A stretch of DNA of 64,000 nt, from assembly GCF_000150275.1 (NCBI RefSeq), contig NW_002060948.1, forward strand, positions 3,980,759-4,044,758, given 5' to 3'. Under the pieces are notes generated by a model, which was given only the letters and a program-made list of their open reading frames with translations, did not search any database and was not told where the DNA came from. Source of the stretch: Trichoplax adhaerens (taxonomy: Eukaryota; Placozoa; Uniplacotomia; Trichoplacea; Trichoplacidae). Numbering within the stretch: the first letter of the stretch is position 1; each line of letters begins with the position of its first letter. A program made the position numbers and the translations under genes. Below are positions 1 through 11,363 of the stretch, one piece after another.

Positions 1-10
1 GAATATAGTA

Positions 11-475
11 ATGCATCTGTGGATAACGAAATACTGTATATCAAAAAGCATTTTATGTTGATCTCGGTATTTGTAGCTAGACGAGAATATTTTTATGCGT
101 CTTTGGATAATATACCCGTATATCGAGAAAGAATTTCTTCATTTAGCTCCATATTGATAGTTTTATAAGACCATGTTTATGCGTCTATGGAGAATATACA
201 TCAAGGAGCAATTTCTTTTTACCTCCACATTTGTAGCTGTCTGAGAATCTATTTATGCGTCTATGGATAATTAATAAATATACTGTATGAAGAAACATTC
301 TCCTTTTATCTGCGTATTTACAGTAATAGTTGATGCGTCTATAAATAATTATAATATGAGCGTATATCAAAAAAGTCTTTTCCTTTCTATTTTCGTATTT
401 GCAGTAATGGGAAAATGTTTATCGTCTATGGAATACCCGTAGTTGTAGTTAGACGAGACTATATTCATGCCGTCC
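11..475. repeat. degenerate tandem repeat, period about 75-86 bases
   Basis: About six diverged copies share a core like gcgtctatggataatata followed by a tatcaagaaagaatttc-like stretch and a gtagctagacgagaat-like stretch. The array runs off the left edge of the window, so its true length is unknown. No coding potential beyond short chance ORFs. Confidence 0.7.
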
Positions 476-544
476 AACAACAAATCGACGCTAAAATGCA
501 AATTGATGACTAATAAAATAAGGGGACTGTCGCTGCGGAAAAGG

Positions 545-1400
545 CATCGCTAGACGACATTGTAGGAAAATGATCATTATCTATGAATGTGAGTTTACTC
601 GATATTCCTAATTAATTGTGGTTTCTTTCATGTTGGCCCTACTCTACCTATGTAAGTGCTTCTCTTCTGCAGCATAGCTTGGTCTACTCGATGCTATTAA
701 TAAGTATCAAATCGTCTATCACCAAGCTTACCGAGACTGCGGGCTGATGACTAGAAAAGGGTAGCAAGACTGTAGCTCACGAGAAGGCATCGCTAGACGA
801 TATGGCGAGGAAATACCCCTATATCATCATGGTAAATTGTAGTTTCAAGTCATTTTCTTCATGTTTTCCCTATTCTACCCATGTAAGAGGTTTTCTTCTG
901 CAGCATAGCTTGATCTACTCGATGCTATTGACAAGTATCGAATCGTCTATCATCAAGCTTACCGTAGACTGCGAGCTGATGACTAGAAAAGGGTAGCAAG
1001 ACTGTAGCTCACGAGAAGGCATCGCTAGACGACATGGCGAGGAAATACCCTTATATCATCATGGTAAATTGTAGTTTCAAATCTTTTCCTTCATGTTGTC
1101 CCTATGCTACCCATGTAAGAGGATTTCTTCCGCAGCATAGCTTGGTCTACTCGATATGATGCTATTGGCAAGTAAGGAAGCGTCCATCACCAAGCTACAC
1201 AGCAGAGTTGATGAGTAAAAAAATGGAGTGTGACTGTAGCTCAAGAGAAAGTAGAACTAGACGACATGGCGGGCGAATTCGATCATCCTTATGAATTGAT
1301 TGGACTGTAGTTTCAAGTTATTTCCTTCATGTTGGCCCTATTCTATCCCGTTTATGGCTATTTTGATGCAATGAGCGACGTACTACTGAGTAGGTCTGTT
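545..1400. repeat. tandem repeat, period about 230-243 bases
   Basis: Three clear copies and a diverged fourth begin at about 545, 788, 1020 and 1250 with catcgctagacgacat. Each copy carries a cttcatgttg-like stretch, a gcagcatagcttg stretch, and gatgactagaaaagggtagc near its end. The middle two copies are the most alike. The 64-codon ORF inside is a by-product of the repeat. Confidence 0.8.
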
Positions 1401-1962
1401 CTATTTGTAGAATCATTTTGGTCCTTGTCTAGAGTACAAGCACCAATAAAGCGGCAGTTGGTAGTGGGGCAAATTTAGAAATGGCACCATGTCGCGCTAA
1501 GTCGGCCGCCATAGCCTGGATGGCCTAAAAAAGTCATGCGATTGCATGGATCAAAGGCAAGGACGAGGCAATAATCCACATCTGTAGGCATTTCGAAGAC
1601 AGTAAAAGCTATTCAAGTTCTTGTTGACAAGATCAAGTTGTTGTCGATAAAGGAAGAAGCTCAAGACAAATAAAATCCATTGTCGATTCTAGAAGATCGA
1701 TATAAATAATAGTGTTAAGAGAAATAACCCAGTCAGCAGATAGAATAGGGACCTGGTGACCATCTCGTCATCAGTTTAGCAACGCCGAGAATACTCGACG
1801 GACTGACAAATCTGTCAATCAGCGTGGATTTATTGAAATAAAACTGTATTAGCTTTTCAAAAGAGGCTGGAGAAGAAAAGAGAAATACTTTCTAGTCGAT
1901 AGAAATTATTACTCCGCTGCTTTTGCTCGTTGATCGCTTGCCACGGCCATAACCGTCTTAAC

Positions 1963-4900
1963 ATGAGTCCTCGTAGCCGATTACCTACGACTGCGACGCA
2001 TAGGCTACGCCAAGATTATCTTCGATTGAAGAAAGATCCTGTGCCCTATATCGAAGCCACGCCGTTGTCGTCGAATATTTTAGAATGGTAAGTCGTTTAT
2101 TTCTGGTTTTTTTTTTAAAACAGGAGGGAAATAGGGTAGTAAAAGGAGGCCGATCAGAGAGAAAGAGTCTCTTGTCGTAGCGGACAAGAGCAAGGTTGAC
2201 TGAGACTCCTCCTTTCCTGCTGGAGATGTCGATGTGATGTTAGGTCGGCAGACATTGATTTCCCTTTAGATCGTTTTTTTCTCCAACATGATTAAAAAAA
2301 AAATAGAAAATAAAATTACTCTAGCCTTGTGTTGGACTACAGTCATCATCCCTATCCCATATGCTATAACTTTGACACAGTCCTTGGTGCTAGTTAGAGC
2401 ATGTTGAAAGCATTTTCTTGTTGTTCAACGCTCATTTTCAACACATTGAGACAGTTGTTAACGCTTTAAAATGGGACTAATGGATCGCCTCTCGTTTGCG
2501 CCACTCCATATTGCTTTGCTGTGGCTGTTGGCCATCATTTCCTTCCTACAGGCACCACGCAATTTAGACTGAATTATTTCAAGGATGGTGTTGAAAATCA
2601 AGTGCCATTTTCAACACTTTACACAGCCATTGGAAAACACGGAAATTCAGTTGATCGACTGTTGAAAATAAGAAATGGATTCCATCAATTTTCTTCTAAT
2701 CCATATTGCACGTCTACCGTCCCTGACACCAGACTGTGCAAAGGATTTTCCCATTGGATTCATGCTGGTAGAAATGAAAAATTTGTGTCAATGATGGTGT
2801 TAAAAGAAATTGCCCTTTTGCATCTCATTTCGACAGTAATTGAAAAATAGGGAAATGGTCAATAGGATCGGGGTGTTTAAAGTAGGGAATAGATCCAATC
2901 AACTTTGTAATTTAGGCTGTACCATTCCTAATGACTGTCAATCTAGAGACATTGGATAAGGTCGGCAGGAATGAAATTGATTTCGATCATGGTTTTGAAA
3001 AATTACTGACGTAAGTGGACGTTTTCAACGTGTTAGACAGTTGTTTAAATAGGCCAATAATTCTAGAATTCTGATGGAGTGTTTAGAATAGGGAATACTG
3101 TAGATCCAATCGACTTTGTAATTGATGTTGCACCATCGCTGCTGACAGTGCAAAGGATAATCTCCATTGGATTCATGAAAGCAGAAATGAAATTTTCATC
3201 TCCATCATGGCGTTGAAAATTTCTCCTGTACTGCACATGGACGTTATTAACTCATGAGACAGTGTCGTGCAAAATAGAGAAATAATTGATCTGATTGAGT
3301 ATTTCAAGAAGGGAATAGATTGAATCCACTTTCTAATTGATGTTGTACCATCCCTACTGACTGTAGAAAGGATCTCCATTGGATTCCTGTCGGCAGGAAT
3401 AAAATGGAAACTTTTTACTTTCATCATAGCATTGAAAATTTTTGCTATGGATGGACGTTTTCAACGCCTTCAACAGTTATTTCAACCGAGAAATCATTCT
3501 ATAATGCTGATAGAGTGTTTTCAATATATGGAATACTGTAGATGCAATGGACTTTTTAATTGATGTTGTATCATCGCTGCTAACTGCGGAAAGGATCTCC
3601 ATTGGATTCATGGAAGCAGAAGTGAAATTTTCACTTTATCTCCATCATGGCGTTGAAAATTTTTCCTCTACTGTGCACTATACATAAACGTTATTAACTC
3701 ATGAGATAGTGTAATTTAAATTAGGGAAAGAATCGATGTGATTGAGTATTTGAATTTAGAGTAAGGAATCGATTTTCTAATTTATGTTGTGCCATCCCTG
3801 CTGACTGGGGAAAAAGATCTCTATTGGATTCATGGAAGCAGGAACGAAATTTTCACTTTATTTCCATCATGGCGTTGAAAATTTTCTGCTGGACATGGAC
3901 GTTATCAACCCATTGGACAATAATGATATAATTTAGCATATAGTATAGGGAAATAATCGATCTGATCCAGTGTTTAAAGTAGGGAATAGATTCAATCGAC
4001 TTTCTTCTCATTGATGCTATATACCATCCCTGCTGACTACGGAAAAGATCTCCATTGGATTCATGGAAGCAGCAATGCAATTTGCACTTTATTTCCCTCG
4101 TAACATTGCAAAATTTCTACTGTGGATAAACGTTTTCAACGCATTCGAGTGTTGTTTAATGAAGTTCAATGAGAGAAGTAATGGATGTGATCGACTGTTG
4201 AAAATAGGGAATAGATCCAATCGTTGTTGGACGTCCCTAACAACTATGGAATGGATTGACGTTTGATTCATGTAGGCAGGAATGAAATTTGGACCCTATT
4301 TCGATTATAGCGTTGTAAAATATTGGTTGTAGATGGACATTTTCAACGCATTGGACAGTTGTTGAATAAATATTCAGTGGAGAAATAGTGAAATTTTTGA
4401 TCAAGTATTGAAAATAGGGAATAGATCGAATCGACTTTCTAATCCAAGTTGTCGCTGATGACTATGGAAGGTTAGCCTAAAACGATCGTGAAGAAGATGA
4501 AGAAACATTTCATTTTTCTCCAATTTGAATCATTTTACCAGCCGGGAAAAGAAATTATTCGGTGACTAAAGCGATCATGAGGATCACAAAGAAACATTTT
4601 ATTTTTATCCAATTGGAATCGTTTACCGGTTGGGAGAAAAAATGGTTAGAAACGGTCCTATTCCACTTGAACGAAGCCTGAAAGGGTCATGAAGAAGCAT
4701 ATCATTTTTCTTCAATTTGAATCTTTTAACTTGGCTAGAAATGATGGTCCATTTCCACTTGAACTAAGCCTAAAAGGGTCATGAAGAAACATATCATTTT
4801 TCTTTAATTTGAATCTTTTAACTTGGCTAGAAATGGTCCATCTTAGCCTAAAGGGTCATCAAGAACATGAAGAAATATTTCAGTTTTCTCTAATTTGAAT

Positions 4901-7900
4901 CTTTTTTACTTGGTTAGAAGTGGTCTATTTCCACTTGAATGTAGCCTAAAACGATCGTGAAGAACATGGAGAAACATTTGATTTTTCTCCAATTTGAATC
5001 TTTTTACCAGCCTGGAGAAGAAATTACTCGGTGACTAAAGCGATGATGAGGATCATAAAGAAACATTTGATTTTTATCCAATAGGAATCTTTTTACCAGC
5101 TGGGAGTAGATATTACTTGGTAACTAAACGATCATGAAGAACATGAAGAAACATTTTATTTTGAGGGGAATTTGAATCTTTTTTACTAGCCGGGAGAGAA
5201 AAGTGCTCAGTGACTAGAAATGACCTATTTCTACTCGGACTAAGCCTAAAACGATCATAAAGAAACATTTTATTTTTATAGGAGATACGAGTTTGAATCT
5301 TTTTTACCAGCCGGGAAAAGAAAAGATTTTAGTGCGGTCAAATATTAGCACCTGCATTCTCTTCATCGACTTGGACGACAATATCAATCCATGGCCATGT
5401 TGAAACTCAATCCTAACCTCGTTCTCTACCTTTTCCATTCACTAGGAATGGAGAAAAAAATGGCCCTTGCAATAGCATGATAATGTAAGCGTAAAATTAG
5501 TCAATATGTCATCATCACTAGCTAACCCCCTCCCCTCTTCTATCCATGTCATGTTGGCTAGAGATTGATGACGATGGAAGGGACGTCGATCATCTCTTAT
5601 TTATTTTAAGCGGTTAGTCCATAAGGAGATGGGATTTTTCCCCGTCATTTCTCTGTCAATATCGTGCCTTGTATCGGCCCTGTCCAACTTAGTTTAGGAT
5701 AGTGGTCGAGATGGAAATGATGTATAAGAAAGAAATCAATTGGACGACATGGATCGAAATTGCTACCAGGAAAACTTGATTTTTATTTCGGTAACGATTG
5801 TTGCTATTGAAGGAAAGATAATTTCTAAGAGAAACATGGATAGACTTGTTACAGACTGGATGACAACTAGTAAGACAATAATCTCAAGTCAGAAAGAGTC
5901 GACAAGAACTGTATAGTATTTTAAGAGAATCATTTGAAGTAGGCAAGAGGAGAACAGGAAGTGTATAGCAAGAGAATCAAGTAGGGAAGAGTAGAACAGA
6001 AGCTGCAGCAAGAGAACCATATCAAGTAGGCAAGAGTAGAACAAGAACTGCATAGCAAGAGAATCATTCAAAGTAGGCAAGAGTAGATCAGGAACTACAT
6101 ACTAAGAGAATCATTTAAAGTAGGCAAGTGGAGAACAAGAACTGTATAGCAAGAGAACCATGTCAAGTAGGCAAGAGTAGAACAAGAACTGTAATGCAAG
6201 AGAATCATGTCAAGTAGGGAAGAGTAGAACAGGAACTGCATAGCAAGAGAAGCATGTCTAGTAGGGAAGAGTAGAACAGGAACTGCATAGCAAGAGAACC
6301 ATGTCTAGTAGGGAAGAGTAGAACAAGAACTTTAAAATTAAGGAATCATTTGAAGTAGGGAAGAATAGAACAGAAACTGCGTAGCACGATAATAATTTTC
6401 AAGCTAGGAAAGAGTCGATGAAAAATGCATTGCAAAACAAGAATCTCTAGTTAAGAAGAGTAGGTGAAAAATGCTTAGTAAGACAATCATCTCAAAGGGT
6501 GCAATTGGTTTTGGATGTACCTGATTGATTGTACAGAAATGATAACTATACATGCTCGACTTGATCCTTTCTTGGCTGTGTAGATAGAGGAGAAAAATGA
6601 ATGTTTTTTTCCTAATCCTCATCCCTCTTGATGTCCTAGTGTAACATTTATCTTTTTGATGGGTGCAATCTATTCCTTCATCACTATTATCATTGTCTGC
6701 TAGAGAAAGTCCCCATTTCCTTCAAGAAACTAATTTCCACGCAATCTATTCCTTCATCATCGTCGATGATGGTGATGGAGAAAGTCCTGTTTCCTTCCAG
6801 AGTTTGGCTTGCATGCGATCTATTCCTTCCATCCTAACATTTTTGCAGATGAAGATTTAGAGAAAGTCCTATTTCCTTCAAGAGTTTAGTTTCAGTGCGA
6901 TCTATTCTATCCATCAATTTATCATTATAGATGATAATGGAGAAAGTCGCTTTTCCATTCCTTCATCATCGTAGCTGGTGATGGACAAAGTTATGTTGCC
7001 TTCAAGAGTTTCCATGCGATCTATTCCTTCCATTGACTCATCATTATCGATAATTGATGGAGAAAGTCATATTGCCTTCAAGAGTTTCCAGTCGATCTAT
7101 TCTTTCTGTCGATTCACCATTTCGGATGATTCCTTTCCTCGATTCATCATTATAGAGAATGATAGGGAAAATCATATTTCCTTCAACAGTTTTTATACCA
7201 TCGATTCCATCATTATAGATGGCGATGGAGAATATCATATGTTTCCTTTCAAGAGTTTCAATGCGATCTACTCCTTCATCCCTTCATTATCGTCTACGGC
7301 GATTGAGTTGAACATCTATGTCTATTTCTACCATCGACTCGTTATTTTAGATAGTAGAGAAAGTCATTTTTCCTTTAAGAGTTTCATGCGATCTATTTCT
7401 TCCCTTCATAATCGTAGATGATGGTGAAAGTTTTATTCCCTTAAAGAGTTTAATTTTGATTACAATCTTGTTGAAATAGATAACTTGTGTAGCATAGTAA
7501 ACTGAAGTAAGTGGCGAAGACCACTCAATTCTACAGCGGATTATCATCGCTCGAGCTAGAGAGATGTAGAACGAGACGGATCATGTCTCATTTTCTTTAG
7601 CAGTATAGACTGCAATTATATCAACTCTTTGCATTTCTCCACTTTCTCCTACTGCATTGCTAGTGCCTAGGGAAGGATAATTTGAAACCCATTCCAGTTG
7701 TTACCATGAAATTAATACAACAACTACAACACTATATCCTAACGGGTAGCTACTGTCCCAATCAATACAAGAGAAATTCGATGTACTTCATTTTCAAATT
7801 GAAAGTGGATTGCATCATTTTGACATAGTTTTATTTTAATTCAATTGGGTGCCTGCGTTACTATTGAAAAATTGTTTTATTCACATCATGATAATGTTCT

Positions 7901-10836
7901 GTAAAAGAGTTTAAAAAAACAATTAGATGCTGTTGATGATTGATTGAATCGAAACTAGTAATCATACTTGTACAATTAATTCTAACGTTTTATTTTCTAT
8001 CTTCAGGCATTATGTCGTGATCGGCCCTGAAGGATCTCCGTATGAAGGTAGAATAAATTAATGATATGATTTCAAGTTTCTTCTTGGTGTTGTGACTAAT
8101 GTCGATACAACATACTATACCCCCTTGAAAGGCTATATCAATATGGTTTGTATTGAAAATTGACTTTGAGATCGACTGAGCAAGTTGATAATATTGCTAT
8201 TGAGCCAAATCTTTTCCTAAAAATGGCCATGTTGATATCTAATTTAATTTATATCAATTGTTGATAAAAATTAAATTGGATATCAACATCACCATTTTTG
8301 GGGAAAGATTTATCTCGATGGCAATAATTATTGATAAAAGTTAAATTAGATATCAACATGACCTTTTAGGGAAAGATTTGGTTCAATAGCAATATTGTAT
8401 ATAATTCATTAACAATTAAGATCCAGTAAGCTACTGCAGTACATGATATTGCTATTGAATCAAATTATTCTTCGAAATAACCATGTTGATAGTAAGTAAG
8501 TCTGCTATAGCTTGTATAAATTACTGTATTACTGACATCAACATCTAGTTAGCTAGTAGATGATGTTGCTATTGGACCGATCCTTTCTTCCGAGGGACTA
8601 CGTAATATCTCCATCTACTGTAGATCCAGTTTGCTAGTGGATGATATGACCAGCCAATCTTCTTCTTCAAAATGACCAATTTCATGTAGCCAGAGATGGA
8701 ACGTGGTACTCTTAAAAAGGAGACAGACTTTCAACATAAACAACAAGTCATAACATTGTCATTATTAGGCACGGCATGATAAATAAGTTTTTACATCCTT
8801 TCATATACGGTAGATCACGTAGTAGGAACTTAGTTTACTAAAGAAAATCTGTAATTACTTTCTACTGTACTCGTACATGATAAACTTGCATATGGCTGCC
8901 TACTGTTATCTATTTGACAAAGTGGCGACAATTAATGAATTAATTATTAAAACAGGCATAGTTAATTGTTCTTGTAGAGAATGAATGCAAAAGCAAATAC
9001 TATATATACTAAGCATATATTATTCAACTTCAAATAAGCTAATTAGTTTCCATCGTAGTATTTAAATGAAATTGCTCACTGAAATGCTATCTAGCAATCA
9101 ACCTTACAACTTTGATAGTTTGAAAAGGCTGCTATGCATACATACATTTACGATATGTTGTGAAAATCACTGGATAAAGTAACCATAGTTAATACTTTCT
9201 TCAGCAGCTTCGAGTAAATTAAAAAACTTTCGTAATAATTGGTATAAATTTAAATTCTGCTAGTACTATCATTTTAATGTATTAATACTGTATAATATAT
9301 ACATTTCTAAAGATAAATGAATGCTAAATACATTAAAATTGAAAGTTGATGAATAGTGCCAGGTAGTAGGTAACTACGTACTGTATGTAAGATACTCGTG
9401 CATATACGGTATACGCGTATAGGTGAAAATTGGATATTCTTACTTCTCATTGAAAATGTAAAAATATACTTATCTTTTCGTATTGTATACAATACGAGTA
9501 TAATTTGTTGTCCTGCATGCGCTTTTGCTTATGCTACCCTTTATGTGAGTAATGGCAAATTAAAGTTATTAGTGATACGCTCACTTACATATTTGTGAAA
9601 ATTGGATATCGAAAAAGTGTTGAATTTTTCCTGAAATTGTTGTTCTTATTTCTATGTTCTTCGGAAATATAAAAATTATTCAGTCTGTTCGTTTTATATT
9701 ACGTACGAATCTAATTGTACTGTCTTAAGAGAATTTATGATCGTACTACACTTCATGCTAGTAATAATGGTAAGTCGTAGCTATTTATTTCAAACTTTGA
9801 TAGCACCATTTTATACTTTTATCGATGTACAGCAATTCAAAAGCAGCGAAAGAATACTTTTTTCACTATAAAGATTTATAAAACTTTCCTTACATCTTTT
9901 ATAGACGGTTATTACCATGGGAAATTGGTATTTTCTCGTGATTATCCATTTAAACCACCTAGTATCTATATGATAACGCCAAATGGTCGATTTAAATGTA
10001 ATACGAGGTTAGTTGAATATACTGGCCTGTATTAACTTTTATTTAGGGGTATTATCAATTAACAGTGCTCATAAATGACTGCTCTAAACTATGAAATCAA
10101 TACCTTGACTGTATAATAATTTTATCTTGGTGCAACTGCCCGTTAATTCTGTCATTTCCCATTCTACGTATAATTATCAATCCATAGATTATGCCTTTCA
10201 ATAAGCGACTTTCATCCTGACACTTGGAATCCTGCGTGGTCAGTGTCAACCATTCTAACTGGTTTACTTAGTTTTATGGTAAGTCTCGAGTGCTTTGCTA
10301 TAACTTTGTTAAACTCGCAATAGTTAACAATTTATCTTGTCATCGTGATTTACAGTTAGAAAAGACGTCAACACTTGGTAGCATAGAAACGGCTGATTTT
10401 ACAGTAAGGCATTGTGTGACGACATAGGTGATTGGGTTTAAGCTGTTCATAAAGTAAAAAATCTTAAAATACCCATTATTGCAGAAACGTCGATTAGCCT
10501 GGGAGAGTTTGCAATACAATTTGAATGATGCAATATTTCGGGAATGCTTCCCAGATATCGTCGAGGTAATTTCACTACCAAGAAAAAAGATTCTTTACAT
10601 AAGAGTGTTATATAAGTTGACAATTGAAAAATTTTCCCTTTCTCATTTTATTGACGTAGAGAATACAAAAAGTTTTGGATAAAAGAAAACGCTTAGGTCT
10701 AAAATGTGAATATGATGTCGATTTCGCTCGATCATCCAATGATAGTAACTCATCAGTCATAGCAAATGCTGCTTTCGTCTGCGGTGTCGTCATGTTTGCC
10801 TACGTCGTCAAGCAAGTTGTTGAGGCCGTTGCTTAA
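1963..10836 (+). CDS. UBE2J2: ubiquitin-conjugating enzyme E2 J2 (ER tail-anchored E2)
   Basis: Seven exons: 1963-2087, 8007-8047, 9905-10007, 10188-10278, 10356-10403, 10485-10565, 10660-10836. All have GT-AG borders and joining phases, giving 221 residues (the human protein is about 259). The UBC fold is plain: GPEGSPYE, then [15 protein letters not shown], then [18 protein letters not shown] with the predicted catalytic Cys near residue 92. The J-type E2 lacks the usual HPN and has this TPNG-LCLSI-DFHP form instead. The C-terminus ends in a single hydrophobic segment ([18 protein letters not shown]), matching the tail anchor that holds the family in the ER membrane for ER-associated degradation. 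The start ATG opens [15 protein letters not shown], close to the family N-terminus. The linker before the anchor is shorter than in vertebrates. Intron 1 (5.9 kb) is mostly tandem repeat; bases 5346-5880 and 7441-8006 in it show nothing recognisable. Very sure of identity. Confidence 0.95.
2400..4465. repeat. degenerate tandem repeat, period about 215-225 bases, in UBE2J2 intron 1
   Basis: A phrase like aaggatctccattggattcatg recurs near 2741, 2955, 3155, 3370, 3592, 3815, 4045 and 4250, each time followed by a gcaggaatgaaattt-like stretch, a gcgttgaaaattt-like stretch and a gggaatagatccaatcgac-like stretch. About nine copies, each diverged from the others. The ORFs at 2521-2850, 3173-3427 and 3853-4271 arise from the repeat; the first starts only with GTG. 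Confidence 0.8.
4470..5345. repeat. degenerate tandem repeat, about 100-base units, in UBE2J2 intron 1
   Basis: Copies of a unit like gaagaaacatttcatttttc, then ccaatttgaatctttttacc, then agccgggagaagaaat and ggtgactaaagcgatc. Roughly eight copies with unequal spacing and small deletions. Confidence 0.7.
5880..6480. repeat. short tandem repeat, units about 45-60 bases, in UBE2J2 intron 1
   Basis: About ten units of the form agtaggcaagagtagaacaa, then gaactgcatagcaagagaatc. The array is continuous with no unique spacers between units, so it is a minisatellite rather than a CRISPR-like array. Confidence 0.8.
6640..7440. repeat. degenerate tandem repeat, about 70-85-base units, in UBE2J2 intron 1
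   Basis: Units combine gagaaagtcatatttccttc, aagagtttccatgcgatcta, and ttccttcatcattatagatg. About ten copies, strongly diverged. The 147-codon ORF at 6978-7421 and the antisense ORF at 7044-7238 are consequences of the repeat's low stop density. Confidence 0.75.
8193..8394. repeat. imperfect inverted repeat plus a third copy (fold-back element)
   Basis: The segment 8193-8250 (attgctattgagccaaatct through aatttaattt) returns reverse-complemented at about 8267-8325 and again, reverse-complemented, at about 8337-8394. Arms are close to 58 bases with scattered mismatches; the first two could form one long stem with a loop of about 16 bases. It lies in UBE2J2 intron 2. No open reading frame or target-site duplication was recognised. 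Confidence 0.7.
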
Positions 10837-11363
10837 TTTCATCTTTGTATTATATGTCCTGAACTCACTTCTTTAGATTATGATAATAATGATTGTGTCA
10901 AAAAGTTTATTGAGTTGATGCATGAAATTCCATCAAGCACTGTTAATTTCGGCACTAATTTGCAATCAAAACGCACTCTTGTTTTACACCTGTTTGATGA
11001 AATTTTATCAATTGGGTTATTAAACAATCTTTAGATAGTGCTACGATATCGCAAAGGATATGAAGCTTTCGTCTAGTATAATACAACACATTTGTAAAAT
11101 ATGAGCATATACGAAGAGCATTAGCTCACTCTATAATATACTCACAATTTCTTTCTATGATTGCATGTTATTACAACAAATTGCTATTTTTTATCTTATA
11201 CCTCTTTAACTGTTCCAATAATTAATTAATCAACATCATTGAAAATCGCGTCAATTAAAACGGCATCATAATTAAAAAATATATATACGTACTCAAAGTG
11301 TTTAATGAGTTTAAAAGGTAGAAACGTAATTTTACATAGCAATTAATTACGCTATTAATGGTA
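10837..11363. other. gap between the convergent UBE2J2 and PEX10 stop codons
   Basis: 527 bases of AT-rich sequence that must hold both 3' untranslated regions. No coding exon, repeat or clear AATAAA signal was recognised on either strand. Confidence 0.6.

Noticed and set aside
2521-2850. 109-codon ORF
   Set aside because: It begins with GTG rather than ATG, lies in the roughly 220-base tandem repeat, and shows no protein motif.
5880-6480. Direct repeats of about 45-60 bases resembling a CRISPR array
   Set aside because: There are no constant repeats separated by unique spacers; the whole unit repeats with drift, and the genome is eukaryotic.
6978-7421. 147-codon ORF in UBE2J2 intron 1
   Set aside because: It is made of the local 70-85-base tandem repeat; its peptide only mirrors that repeat and has no domain.
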